Source: Coriaria nepalensis (lineage: Eukaryota; Streptophyta; Magnoliopsida; Cucurbitales; Coriariaceae). Taken from it: a DNA stretch of 64,000 nucleotides. Below, in pieces: positions 39,442 to 52,556 of this stretch. A model generated the notes under the pieces. It was not told the DNA's origin, searched no databases, and worked only from the letters and a program-made list of their open reading frames with translations. Location of the stretch: assembly GCA_027186245.1 (NCBI GenBank), contig CP114481.1, positions 53,576,569 to 53,640,568 of the forward strand. Direction: 5' to 3'. How positions within the stretch are numbered: position 1 is the first letter of the stretch; each line of letters opens with the position of its first letter. A program made the position numbers and the translations under genes.

Positions 39442-40393
39442 AGAAAAGAGTTTTGCGGAATGAAGTACTTTCATGCAAACAAATGAAAATGAGTAAGAAA
39501 TAGTACCTGATATGAAAACGAATTGAGAGTCTCAAACAAATCTAATTTCCGAACCAGAATTTTTTTAGAGCGTTGGAGCTTGAGAGAGATAAAATGGTGA
39601 ATGAATAAGATAAAAATAATACAAATTAAAATTAGACAAAGTTCCAAAAATTTACAAGAAAATCAACGGGCAAGAAAAAATCTAGAAAAGAGTTTTGTAG
39701 AATGATGTACTTTCATGCAAACGAATGAGAATGAGTAAGAAATAGTACCTGATATGAAAACGAATTGAGAGCGTCAAACATATCTAATTTCCGAACCATA
39801 ATTGTTTTAGAGAGTTGGAGCTTGAGAGAGATAAAATGGTGAATGAATTAGATAAAAATAATACAAATTAAAATTAGACAAAGTTTCAAAAATTTACAAG
39901 AAAATCAACAGGCAAGAAAAAATCTAGAAAAGTGTTTTGCGGAATGAAGTACTTTCATGCAAACGAATATAAATGAGTATGAAATAGTACCTGATATCAA
40001 AACGAATTGAGAGCTTAAAACAAATCAAATTTCCGAACCCTTATTTTTTTAGAGCGTTGGAGCTTGAGAGAGATAAAATGGTGAATGAATATGATAAAAA
40101 TAATACAAATTAAAATTAGACAAAGTTCCAAAAATTTACAAGGATATCAACGGGCGGAAAAGATCTACAAAAGTATTTTGTAAAATGATGTACTTTTATG
40201 CAAACGAATGAAAATGAGTAAGAAATAGTACCTGATATGAAGACGAATTGAGAGCTTCAAACAAATCTAAACTTTGAACCATAATTTTTTTAGAGCGTTG
40301 GAGCTTAAGAGAGATAAAATGGTGAATGTATAAGATAAAAATAATACAAATTAAAATTAGACAAAGTTCCCAAAATTTACAAGAAAATCAACG

Positions 40394-40423
40394 GGCAAGA
40401 AAAAATCTGGCAAGAAAAAATCT
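40394..40423 (+). repeat. 15 bp direct duplication, second case
   Basis: Same two copies of GGCAAGAAAAAATCT as at 39412-39441, 982 bp away. Confidence 0.95.
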
Positions 40424-40650
40424 AGAAAAGAGTTTTGCGGAATGAAGTACTTTCATGCAAACAAATGAAAATGAGTAAGAAATACTACCTGATATGAAAA
40501 TGAATTGAGAGCTTCAAACAAATCTAATTTCCGAACCATAATAATTTTAGAGCGTTGGAGCTTGAGAGAGATAAAATGGTGAATGAATAAGATAAAAATA
40601 ATACAAATTAAAATTAGACAAAGTTCCCAAAATTTACAAGAAAATCAACG

Positions 40651-40680
40651 GGCAAGAAAAAATCTGGCAAGAAAAAATCT
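40651..40680 (+). repeat. 15 bp direct duplication, third case
   Basis: Same duplication in the immediately following monomer, 257 bp (242 plus 15) after the second case. Confidence 0.95.
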
Positions 40681-41280
40681 AGAAAAGAGTTTTGCGGAAT
40701 GAAGTACTTTCATGCAAACAAATGAAAATGAGTAAGAAATAGTACCTGATATGAAAACGAATTGAGAGCCTCAAACAAATCTAATTTCCGAACCAGAATT
40801 TTTTTAGAGCGTTGGAGCTTGAGAGAGATAAAATGGTGAATGAATAAGATAAAAATAATACAAATTAAAATTAGACAAAGTTCCAAAAATTTACAAGAAA
40901 ATCAACGGGCAAGAAAAAATCTAGAAAAGAGTTTTGTAGAATGATGTACTTTCATGCAAACGAATGAAAATGAGTAAGAAATAGTACCTGATATGAAAAC
41001 AAATTGAGAGCGTCAAACAAATCTAATTTCCGAACCATAATTGTTTCAGGGCATTGTAGCTTGAGAGAGATAAAATGGCGAATGAATAAGATAAAAATAA
41101 TACAAATTAAAATTAGACAAAGTTCCAAAAATTTACAAGAAAATCAACGGGCAAGAAAAAATCTAGAAAAGTGTTTTGTAGAATGATGTACTTTCATGCA
41201 AACGAATGAGAATGAGTAAGAAATAGTACCTGATATGAAAACGAATTGAGAGCGTCAAACATATCTAATTTCCGAACCAG

Positions 41281-44200
41281 AATTTTTTTAGAGCGTTGGA
41301 TCTTAAGAGAGATAAAATGGTGAATGTATAAGATAAAAATAATACAAATTAAAATTAGACAAAGTTCCCAAAATTTACAAGAAAATCAGCGGGCAAGAAA
41401 AAATCTAGAAAAGAGTTTTGCAGAATGATGTACTTTCATGCAAACGAATGAAATGAGTAAGAAATAGTACTTGATATGAAAACGAATTGAGAGCTTCAAA
41501 CAAATCTAATTTCAGAACCATAATTGTTTTAGAGCGTTGGAGCTCGAGAGAGATAAAATGGTGAATGAATTAGATAAAAATAATACAAATTAAAATTAGA
41601 CAAAGTTTCAAAAATTTACTAGAAAATCAACAAGCAAGAAATAATCTAGAAAAGTGTTTTGCGGAATGAAGTACTTTCATGCAAACGAATAAAAATGAGA
41701 ATGAAATAGTACCTGATATGAAAACGAATTGAGAGCTCCAAACAAATCTAATTTCAGAACCATAATTTTTTAAGAGCGTTGGTGCTTGAGAGAGATAAAA
41801 TGGTGAATGAATAAGATAAAAATAATACAAATTAAAATTAGACAAAGTATCGAAAATTTACAAGAAAATCAATAGGCAAGAAAAAATCTAGAAATGTGTT
41901 TTGCGGAATGAAGTACTTTCATGCAAACGAATAAAAATGAGTATGAAATAGTACCTGATATGAAAACGAATTGAGAGCTTCAAACAAATCAAATTTCCGA
42001 ACCATTATTTTTTTAGAGCGTTGGAGCTTGAGAGAGATAAAATGGTGAATGAATATGATAAAAATAATACAAATTAAAATTAGACAAAGTTCCAAAAATT
42101 TACAAGGATATCAACGGGCGGAAAAGATCTACAAAAGTATTTTGCAGAATGATGTACTTTTATGCAAACGAATGAAAATGAGTAAGAAATAGTAACTGAT
42201 ATGAAGACGAATTGAGAGCTTCAAACAAATCTAAACTTTGAACCATAATTTTTTTAGAGCGTTGGGGCTAAAGAGAGATAAAATGGTGAATGAATAAGAT
42301 AAAAATAATACAAATTCAAATTAGACAAAGTTCCAAAAATTTACAAGAAAATCAACGGGCAAGAAAAAAGCTAGAAAAATGTTTTACGGAATGAAGTACT
42401 TTCATGCAAACGAATGAAAATGATTTAAGAAATAGTACATGATATGAAAACCAATTCAGAGCCTCAAACAAATCTAATTTCCGAACCATAATTAATTTAG
42501 AGCATTGGAGCTTGAGAGAGATAAAATGGTGATTAAATAAGATAAAAATAATACAAATACAAATAAGACAAAGTTCCCAAAATTTACAAGAAAATCAACG
42601 GGCAGGAAAAAATCTAGAAACGAGTTTTGCAGAATGATGTACTTTCATGCAAACGAACGAAAATGAGTAAGAAATTGTAACTGATACGAAAACGAATTGA
42701 GAGCGTCAAACATATCTAATTTCTGAACCATAATTGTTTTACAGCGTTGGAGCTTGAGAGAGATAAAATGGTAAATGAATTAGATAAAAATAATACAAAT
42801 TAAAATTAGACAAAGTTTCAAAAATTTACAAGAAAATCAACAGGCAAGAAAAAATCTAGAAAAGCATTCTGCGGAATGAAGTACTTTCATGCAAACGAAT
42901 GAAAATGAGTAAGAAATAGTACCTGATATGAAGACGACTTCAGAGCTTCAAGCAAATCTAATTTCCGAACCATAATTTTTTTAGAGCGTTGTAGCTTGAG
43001 AGAGATAAAATGGTGAATGAATATGATAAAAATAATACAAATTAAAATTAGACAAAGTTCCAAAAATTTACAAGAATATCAACGGGCGGAAAAGATCTAG
43101 AAAAGTGTTTTGCAGAATGATGTACTGTCATGCAAACGAATGAAAATGAGTAAGAAATAGTACCGGATATGAAAATGAATTGAGAGCTTCAAACAAATTT
43201 AATTTCCGAACCATTTATTTTTTAGAGCGTTGGAGCTTGAGAGAGATAAAATAGTGAATGTATAAGACAAAAATAATACAAATTAAAATTAGACAAAGTT
43301 TAAAAAATTTACAAGAATATCAACAGGCGGGAAAAAATCTAGAAAAGAGTTTTGCGAAATGAAGTACTTTCATGCAAACGAATGAAAATGAGTAAGAAAT
43401 AGTACCTGATATGAAAATGAATTGAGAGCTTCAAACAAATCTAATTTCCGAACCATAATAATTTTAGAGCGTTGGAGCTTGGGAGAGATAAAATAGTGAA
43501 TGAATAAGATAAAAATAATAGAAATTAAAATTAGACAAATTTCTAAAAATTTACAAGAAAATGAACGGGCAAGAAAAAATCTAGAAAAATATTTTGCGGA
43601 ATGACATACTTTCATGCAAACGAATGAAAATGATTAAGAAATAGTACCTGATATGAAAACCAATTGAGAGCCTCAAACAAATCTAATTTCCGAACCATTA
43701 TTTTTTTAGAGCGTTGGAGCTTGAGAGAGATAAAATGGTGATTAAATAAGATCAAAATAATACAAATAAAAATTAGACAAAGTTCCAAAAATTTACAAGA
43801 ATATCAACGGGCGGAAAAGATCTAGAAAAGTGTTTTGCGGAATGAAGTACTTTCATGCAAACGAATGAAAATGAGTAAGAAATAGTACCTGATATTAAAA
43901 AAAATTGAGAGCTTCAAACAAATCTAATTTCCGAACCATAATAATTTCAGAGCGTTGGTACTTGAGAGAGATAAAATGGTGAATGAATAAGATAAAAATA
44001 ATACAAATTAAAATTAGACAAAGTTCCAAAAATTTACAAGAAAATCAACGGGCAAGAAAAAAGCTAGAAAAATGTTTTATGGAATGAAGTACTTTCTTGC
44101 AAACGAATGAAAATGAGTAAGAAATAGTACCTAATATGAAGACGAATTGAGAGCTTGAAACAAATCTAATTTCCAAACCATAATTTTTTTAGAGAGTTGG

Positions 44201-47200
44201 AGCTTGAGAGAGATAAAATGGTGAATGTATAAGACAAAAATAATACAATTAAAATTAGACAAAGTTTTAAAATTTTACAATAATATCAACGGGCGGGAAA
44301 AAATCTAGAAAAGATTTTTGCGTAATGAAATACTTTCATGCAAATGAATGAAAATGAGTAAGAAATAGTACCTGATATGAAAACGAATTGAGAGCTTCAA
44401 ACAAATCTAATTTCCGAACCATAATAGTTTTAGAGCGTTGGAGCTTGAGAGAGATAAAATGGTGAATGAATAAGATAAAAATAATACAAGTTAAAATTAG
44501 ACAAAGTTCCAAAAATTTACAAGAATATCAACGGGCAAGAAAAAATCTAGAAAAATGTTTTGCGGAATGAAGTACTTTCATGCAAACGAATGAAAATGAT
44601 TAAGAAATAGTACCTGATAAGAAAACCAATTGAGAGCCTCAAACAAATCTAATTTCCGAACCATAATTTTTTTAGAGCGTTGGAGCTTGAGAGAGATAAA
44701 ATGGTGATTAAATAAGATAAAAATAATGCAAATAAAAATTACACAAAGTTCCAAAAATTTACAAGAATATCAACGGGCGGAAGAGATCTAGAAAAGTGTT
44801 TTGCGGAATGAAGTACTTTCATGCAAACGAATGAAAATGAGTAAGAAATAGTACCTGATATGAAAACAAATTGAGAGCTTCAAACAAATCTAATTTCAGA
44901 ACCATAATTGTTTTAGAGGGTTGGAGCTTGAGAGAGATAAAATGGTGAATGAATTAGATAAAAATAATACAAATTAAAATTAGACAAAGTTTCAAAAATT
45001 TACAAGAAAATCAACAGGCAAGAAAAATTCTAGAAAAGGGTTTTGCGGAATGAAGTACTTTCATGTAAACGAATAAAAACGAGTATGAAATAGTACCTGA
45101 TATGAAAACGAATTGAGAGCTTGAAACAAATCAAATTTCCGAACCATTATTTTTTTAGAGCGTTGGAGCTTGAGAGAGATAAAATGGTGAATGAATAAGA
45201 TAAAAATAATACAAATTAAAATTAGACAAAGTTTCAAAAATTTACAAGAATATCGACGGGCAGGAAAAAATCTGGAAAAGAGTTTTGCGGAATGAAGTAC
45301 TTTCATGCAAACGAATGAAAATGAGTAAGAAATAGTACCTCATATGAAGACGAATTCAGAGCTTCAAGCAAATCTAATTTCCGAACCATAATTGTTTTAG
45401 AGCGTTGTAGCTTGAGAGAGATAAAATGGTGAATGAATAAGATAAAAAATAATACAAATTAAAATTAGACAAAGTTCCAAAAATTTACAAGAAAATCAAC
45501 TGGCAAGAAAAAATCTAGAAAAGAGTTTTGTAGAATGATGTACTTTCATGCAAACGAATGAGAATGAGTAAGAAATAGTACCTGATATGAAAACGAATTG
45601 AGAGCGTCAAACATATCTAATTTCCGAACCATAATTGTTTTAGAGAGTTGGAGCTTGAGAGAGATAAAATGGTGAATGAATTAGATAAAAATAATACAAA
45701 TTAAAATTAGACAAAGTTTCAAAAATTTACAAGAAAATCAACAGGCAAGAAAAAATCTAGAAAAGTGTTTTGCGGAATGAAGTACTTTCATGCAAACGAA
45801 TATAAATGAGTATGAAATAGTACCTGATATCAAAACGAATTGAGAGCTTAAAACAAATCAAATTTCCGAACCCTTATTTTTTTAGAGCGTTGGAGCTTGA
45901 GAGAGATAAAATGGTGAATGAATATGATAAAAATAATACAAATTAAAATTAGACAAAGTTCCAAAAATTTACAAGGATATCAACGGGCGGAAAAGATCTA
46001 CAAAAGTATTTTGTAGAATGATGTACTTTTATGCAAACGAATGAAAATGAGTAAGAAATAGTACCTGATATGAAGACGAATTGAGAGCTTCAAACAAATC
46101 TAAACTTTGAACCATAATTTTTTTAGAGCGTTGGAGCTTAAGAGAGATAAAATGGTGAATGTATAAGATAAAAATAATACAAATTAAAATTAGACAAAGT
46201 TCCCAAAATTTACAAGAAAATCAACGGGCAAGAAAAAATCTGGCAAGAAAAAATCTAGAAAAGAGTTTTGCGGAATGAAGTACTTTCATGCAAACAAATG
46301 AAAATGAGTAAGAAATAGTACCTGATATGAAAACGAATTGAGAGTCTCAAACAAATCTAATTTCCGAACAAGAATTTTTTTAGAGCGTTGGAGCTTGTGA
46401 GAGATAAAATGGTGAATGAATAAGATAAAAATAATACAAATTAAAATTAGACAAAGTTCCAAAAATTTACAAGAAAATCAACGGGCAAGAAAAAATCTAG
46501 AAAAGAGTTTTGTAGAATGATGTACTTTCATGCAAACGAATGAGAATGAGTAAGAAATAGTACCTGATATGAAAACGAATTGAGAGCGTCAAACATATCT
46601 AATTTCCGAACCATAATTGTTTTAGAGAGTTGGAGCTTGAGAGAGATAAAATGGTGAATGAATTAGATAAAAATAATACAAATTAAAATTAGACAAAGTT
46701 TCAAAAATTTACAAGAAAATCAACAGGCAAGAAAAAATCTAGAAAAGTGTTTTGCGGAATGAAGTACTTTCATGCAAACGAATATAAATGAGTATGAAAT
46801 AGTACCTGATATCAAAACGAATTGAGAGCTTAAAACAAATCAAATTTCCGAACCCTTATTTTTTTAGAGCGTTGGAGCTTGAGAGAGATAAAATGGTGAA
46901 TGAATATGATAAAAATAATACAAATTAAAATTAGACAAAGTTCCAAAAATTTACAAGGATATCAACGGGCGGAAAAGATCTACAAAAGTATTTTGTAAAA
47001 TGATGTACTTTTATGCAAACGAATGAAAATGAGTAAGAAATAGTACCTGATATGAAGACGAATTGAGAGCTTCAAACAAATCTAAACTTTGAACCATAAT
47101 TTTTTTAGAGCGTTGGAGCTTAAGAGAGATAAAATGGTGAATGTATAAGATAAAAATAATACAAATTAAAATTAGACAAAGTTCCCAAAATTTACAAGAA

Positions 47201-47900
47201 AATCAACGGGCAAGAAAAAATCTGGCAAGAAAAAATCTAGAAAAGAGTTTTGCGGAATGAAGTACTTTCATGCAAACAAATGAAAATGAGTAAGAAATAC
47301 TACCTGATATGAAAATGAATTGAGAGCTTCAAACAAATCTAATTTCCGAACCATAATAATTTTAGAGCGTTGGAGCTTGAGAGAGATAAAATGGTGAATG
47401 AATAAGATAAAAATAATACAAATTAAAATTAGACAAAGTTCCCAAAATTTACAAGAAAATCAACGGGCAAGAAAAAATCTGGCAAGAAAAAATCTAGAAA
47501 AGAGTTTTGCGGAATGAAGTACTTTCATGCAAACAAATGAAAATGAGTAAGAAATAGTACCTGATATGAAAACGAATTGAGAGCCTCAAACAAATCTAAT
47601 TTCCGAACCAGAATTTTTTTAGAGCGTTGGAGCTTGAGAGAGATAAAATGGTGAATGAATAAGATAAAAATAATACAAATTAAAATTAGACAAAGTTCCA
47701 AAAATTTACAAGAAAATCAACGGGCAAGAAAAAATCTAGAAAAGAGTTTTGTAGAATGATGTACTTTCATGCAAACGAATGAAAATGAGTAAGAAATAGT
47801 ACCTGATATGAAAACAAATTGAGAGCGTCAAACAAATCTAATTTCCGAACCATAATTGTTTCAGGGCATTGTAGCTTGAGAGAGATAAAATGGCGAATGA
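41281..47900 (+). repeat. 6,815 bp tandem duplication, copy 2
   Basis: Direct tandem partner of 34466-41280. The left junction near 41281 lies inside a monomer: the sequence before it (GAGCGTCAAACATATC with an ACCAGAATTTTTTT form) belongs to the end types of the unit, and the sequence after it (GGATCTTAAGAG) to the start types. The register is kept. The match to copy 1 ends near 47900, where GAATTAGATAAAAAT faces GAATAAGATAAAAAT. Confidence 0.93.
46227..47495 (+). repeat. Three further 15 bp duplications in the right 6.8 kb copy
   Basis: GGCAAGAAAAAATCT is doubled at 46227-46256, 47209-47238 and 47466-47495, each exactly 6,815 bp from its partner in the left copy. This confirms that the 6.8 kb duplication happened after these were in place. 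Confidence 0.9.
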
Positions 47901-48685
47901 ATTAGATAAAAATAATACAAATGAAAATTAGACAAAGTTTCAAAAATTTACAAGAAAATCAACAGGCAAGAAAAAATCTAGAAAAGAATTTTGCGGAATG
48001 AAGTACTTTCAGGCAAACGAATGAAAATGAGTAAGAAATAGTACCTGATATCAAAACGTATTGAGAGCTCAAAACAAATCTAATTTCCGAACCATAATAA
48101 TTTTAGAGCGTTGGAGCTTGAGAGAGATAAAATGGTGAATGAATATGATAAAAATAATACAAATTAAAATTAGACAAAGTTCCAAAAATTTACAAGGATA
48201 TCAACGGGCGAAAAGATCTTGAAAAGTGTTTTGCAGAATGATGTACTTTTATGCAAACGAATGAAAATGAGTAAGAAATAGTACCTGATATGAAGACGAA
48301 TTGAGAGCTTCAAACAAATCTAAACGTTGAACCATAATTTTTTTATAGCGTTGGAGTTTAAGAGAGATAAAATGGTGAATGTAAAAGATAAAAATAATTT
48401 AAATTAAAATTAGACAAAGTTCAAAAAATTTACAGGAAAATCAACGGGCAAGAAAAAATCTAGAAAAGAGTTTTGCAGAATGATGTACTTTCATGCAAAC
48501 AGATGAAAATGAGTGAGAAATAGTACCTGATATGAAAACGAATTGAGAGCGTCAAACAAATCTAATTTCCGAACAATAATTGTTTCAGAGCGTTGTAGCT
48601 TGAGAGAGATAAAATGGCGAACGAATTAGATAAAAATAATACAAACTAAAATTAGACAAAATTTCAAAAATTTACAAGAAAATCA
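47901..48685 (+). repeat. Array segment after the 6.8 kb duplication
   Basis: Ordinary monomers of mixed type with several private changes (TTTCAGGCAAACG, CAAAACGTATTGAG, GATCTTGAAAAG, AATAATTTAAATT). No longer block partner found by eye and no gene. Confidence 0.75.
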
Positions 48686-50135
48686 ACAGGCAAGAAAAAA
48701 TCTAGAAAAGAGTTTTGCGGAATGAAGTACTTTCAAGCAAACGAATGAAAATGTGTAAGAAATAGTACATGATATGAAAATGAATTGAGAGCTTCAAACA
48801 AATCTAATTTCCGAACCATAATAATTTTAGAGCTATGGAGCTTGAGAGAGATAAAATGGTGAATGAATAAGATAAAAATAATACAAATTAAAATTAGACA
48901 AAGTTCCAAAAATTTACAAGAAAATCAACAGGCCGAAAAGATCTAGAAAAGTGTTTTGCAGAATGATGTACTTTTATGCAAAAGAACGAAAATGAGTAAG
49001 AAATAGTACCTGATATGAAGACGAATTGAGAGCTTCAAACAAATCTAAACTTTGAACCATAATTTTTTTAGAGCGTTGGAGTTTAAGAGAGATAAAATGG
49101 TGAATGTATAAGATAAAAATAATACAAATTAAAATTAGACAAAGTTCCAAACATTTACAAGAAAATCAACGGGCAAGAAAAAATCTAGAAAAGAGTTTTG
49201 CAGAATGATGTACTTTCATGCAAACAAATGAAAATGAGTAAGAAATAGTACCAAATATGAAAACGAATTGAGAGCGTCAAACAAATCTAATTTCCGAACC
49301 ATAATTTTTTTAGAGCGTTGGAGCTTGAGGGAGATAAAATGGGGAATGTATAAGACAAAAATAATACAAATTAAAATTAGACAAAGTTTAAAAAATTTAC
49401 AAGAATATCAACGGGCGGGAAAAAATCTAGAAAAGAGTTTTGCCGAATGAAGTACTTTCATGCAAACGAATGAAAATGAGTTAGAAATAGTACCTGATAT
49501 GAAAATGAATTGAGAGCTTTAAACAAATCTAATTTCCGAACCATAATAATTTTAGAGCGTTGGAGCTTGAGAGAGATAAAATGGTGAATGAATAAGATAA
49601 AAACAATACAAATTAAAATTAGACAAAGTTCCAAAAATTTACAAGAATATCAACGGGCGGAAAAGATCTAGAAAAGTGTTTTGCAGAATGATGTACTTTT
49701 ATGCAAAAGAACGAAAATGAGTAAGAAATAGTACCTGATATGAAGACGAATTGAGAGCTTCAAACAAATCTAAACTTTGAACCATAATTTTTTTAGAGCG
49801 TTGGAGTTTAAGAGAGATAAAATGGTGAATGTATAAGATAAAAATAATACAAATTAAAATTAGACAAAGTTCCAAAAATTTACAAGAAAATCAACGGGCA
49901 AGAAAAAATCTAGAAAAGAGTTTTGCAGAATGATGTACTTTCATGGAAACGAATGAAAATGAGTAAGAAATAGTACCAAATATGAAAACGAATTGAGAGC
50001 GTCAAACAAATCTAATTTCCGAACCATAATTTTTTTAGAGCGTTGGAGCTTGAGAGAGATAAAATGGGGAATGTATAAGACAAAAATAATACAAATTAAA
50101 ATTAGACAAAGTTTAAAAAATTTACAAGAATATGC
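48686..50135 (+). repeat. Three-monomer tandem repeat with 725 bp period
   Basis: Starts 48686, 48928 and 49169 recur at 49411, 49653 and 49894. Shared rare markers are GCAAAAGAACG, GAGTTTAAGAG, ACCAAATATGAAAACG and AAAATGGGGAATG. Regions 49268-49450 and 49993-50175 translate almost identically for this reason. Monomer heads differ more than bodies. Confidence 0.8.
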
Positions 50136-52314
50136 ACGGGCGGGAAAAAATCTAGAAAAGAGTTTTGCGGAATGAAGTACTTTCATGCAAACGAATGAAA
50201 ATGAGTTAGAAATACTACCTGATATGAAAATGAATTGAGAGCTTCAAACAAATCTAATTTCCGAACCATAATAATTTTAGAGCGTTGGAGCTTGAGAGAG
50301 ATAAAATGGTGAATGAATAAGATAAAAATAATACAAATTAAAATTAGACAAAGTTCCAAAAATTTACAAGAAAATCAACGGGCAAGAAAAAATCTAGAAA
50401 AATGTTTTACGGAATGAAGGACTTTCATGCAAACGAATGAAAATGATTAAGAAATAGTACCTGATATGAAAACCAATTGAGAGCCTCAAACAAATCTAAT
50501 TTCCGAACCATAATTTTTTTAGAGCGTTGGAGCTTGAGAGAGATAAAATGGTGATTAAATAAGATAAAAATAATACAAATAAAAATTAGACAAAGTTCCA
50601 AAAATTTACAAGAATATCAACGGGCGGAAGAGATCTAGAAAAGTGTTTTGCCGAATGAAGTACTTTCATGCAAACGAATGAAAATGAGTAATAAGTAGTA
50701 CCTGATATGAAAACAAATTGAGAGCTTCAAACAAATCTAATTTCAGAACCATAATTGTTTTAGAGCGTTGGAGCTTGAGAGAGATAAAATGGTAAATGAA
50801 TTAGATAAAAATAATACAAATTAAAATTAGACAAAGTTTCAAAAATTTACAAGAAAATCAACAGGCAAGAAAAAATCTAGAAAAGTGTTTTGCGGAATGA
50901 AGTACTTTCATGTAAACGAATAAAAACGAGTATGAAATAGTACCTGATATGAAAACGAATTGAGAGCTTCAAACAAATCAAATTTCCGAACCATTATTTT
51001 TTTAGAGCATTGGAGCTTGAGAGAGATAAAATGGTGAATGAATAAGATAAAAATAATACAAATTAAAATTAGACAAAGTTTCAAAAATTTACAAGAATAT
51101 CAACGGGCAGGAAAAAATCTGGAAAAGAGTTTTGCGGAATGAAGTACTTTCATGCAAACGAATGAAAATGAGTAAGAAATAGTATCTGATATGAAGACGA
51201 ATTCAGAGCATCAAGCAAATCTAATTTTCGAACCATAATTGTTTTAGAACGTTGTAGCTTGAGAGAGATAAAATGGTGAATGAGTAAGATAAATAATAAT
51301 ACAAATTAAAATTAGACAAAGTTCCAAAAATTTACAAGAAAATCAACTGGCAAGAAAAAATCTAGAAAAGAGTTTTGTAGAATGATGTACTTTCATGCAA
51401 ACAAATGAGAATGAGTAAAAAATAGTACCTGATATGAAAACGAATTGAGAGCATCAAACAAATCTAATTTCCGAACCATAATTGTTTTAGAGAGTTGGAG
51501 CTTGAGAGAGATAAAATGGTGAATGAATTAGATAAAAATAATACAGATTAAAATTAGACAAAGTTTCAAAAATTTACAAGAAAATCAACAGGCAAGAAAA
51601 AAATCTAGAAAAGTGTTTTGCGGAATGAAGTACTTTCATGCAAACGAATATAAATGAGTATGAAATAGTACCTGATATCAAAACGAATTGAGACGTTAAA
51701 ACAAATCAAATTTCCGAACCCTTATTTTTTTAGAGCGTTGGAGCGTGAGAGAGATAAAATGGTGAATGAATATGATAAAAATAATACAAATTAAAATTAG
51801 ACAAAGTTCCAAAAATTTACAAGCATATCAACGGGCGGAAAAGATCTACAAAAGTATTTTGCAGAATGATGTACTTTTATGCAAACGAATGAAAATGAGT
51901 AAGAAATAGTACCTGATATGAAGACGAATTGAGAGCTTCAAACAAATCTAAACTTTGAACCATAATTTTTTTAGAGCGCTGGAGCTTAAGAGAGATAAAA
52001 TGGTGAATGTATAAGATAAAAATAATACAAATTAAAATTAGACAAAGTTCCCAGAATTTACAAGAAAATCAACGGGCAAGAAAAAATCTAGAAAAGAGTT
52101 TTGCGGAATGAAGTACTTTCATGCAAACAAATGAAAATGTGTAAGAAATAGTACCTGATATGAAAACGAATTGAGAGCCTCAAACAAATCTAATTTCCGA
52201 ACCAGAATTTTTTTAGAGCGTTGGAGCTTGAGAGAGATAAAATGATGAATGAATAAGATAAAAAATAATACAAATTAAAATTAGACAAAGTTCCAAAAAT
52301 TTACAAGAAAATCA
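50136..52314 (+). repeat. Diverged third copy of part of the 6.8 kb unit
   Basis: Starts 50620, 51346 and 51588 match 37958, 38684 and 38926 at +12,662; 51831 and 52072 match 39168 and 39409 at +12,663. Shared markers are GGCGGAAGAGATCT, CATGTAAACG with AAAACGAG, ACTGGCAAG, GAATATAAATG and ACCAGAATTT. More differences are visible than between the two 6.8 kb copies. The monomer at 52072 lacks the 15 bp duplication of its partner at 39409. Confidence 0.85.
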
Positions 52315-52556
52315 ACAGGCAAGAAAAAATCTAGAAAAGAGTTTTGTAGAATGATGTACTTTCATGCAAACAAATGAAAATGAGTAAGAAATAGTACCTG
52401 ATATGAAAACGAATTGAGAGCGCCAAACAAATCTAATTTCCGAACAATAATTGTTTCAGAGCGTTGTAGCTTGAGAGAGATAAAATGGCGAATGAATTAG
52501 ATAAAAATAATACAAATTAAAATTAGACAAAGTTCCAAAAATTTACAAGGAAATCA

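Larger units (their letters stand above)
38684..40649 (+). repeat. Four-monomer tandem repeat with 982 bp period
   Basis: Starts 38684 and 39666 are 982 bp apart and each begins a run GTTTTGTAGAATGATG, ACAGGCAAG with GAATATAAATG, TCTACAAAAG with TTTTGTA, and GCAAGAAAAAATCTGG. The period exceeds four monomers because each copy carries one 15 bp duplication. The right copy of the 6.8 kb unit repeats this arrangement at 45499-47464. Confidence 0.85.
34466..41280 (+). repeat. 6,815 bp tandem duplication, copy 1 (28 monomers)
   Basis: Every marker recurs 6,815 bp to the right: head 34815 at 41630, the GAAAAGGGTTTT monomer, GAGGGTTGG, the ACTGGCAAG unit at 38684 and the 15 bp duplications. Detailed match starts near 34466 and lasts to about 41085 (partner 47900). 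The terminal 195 bp or so before 41281 differ from the corresponding end of copy 2. Differences seen by eye number about a dozen in 6.6 kb, for example TCGAAAAGAT against TAGAAAAGAT, GCGTAATGAC against GCGGAATGAC, and AAAAACGTTTT against AAAAATGTTTT. Confidence 0.93.

Noticed and set aside
2521..50175. Plus-strand open frames of 60 codons (2521-2703, 41004-41186, 49268-49450, 49993-50175)
   Set aside because: They are the same satellite stretch read on the other strand, starting from non-ATG codons, and are present only in monomers that happen to lack a stop.
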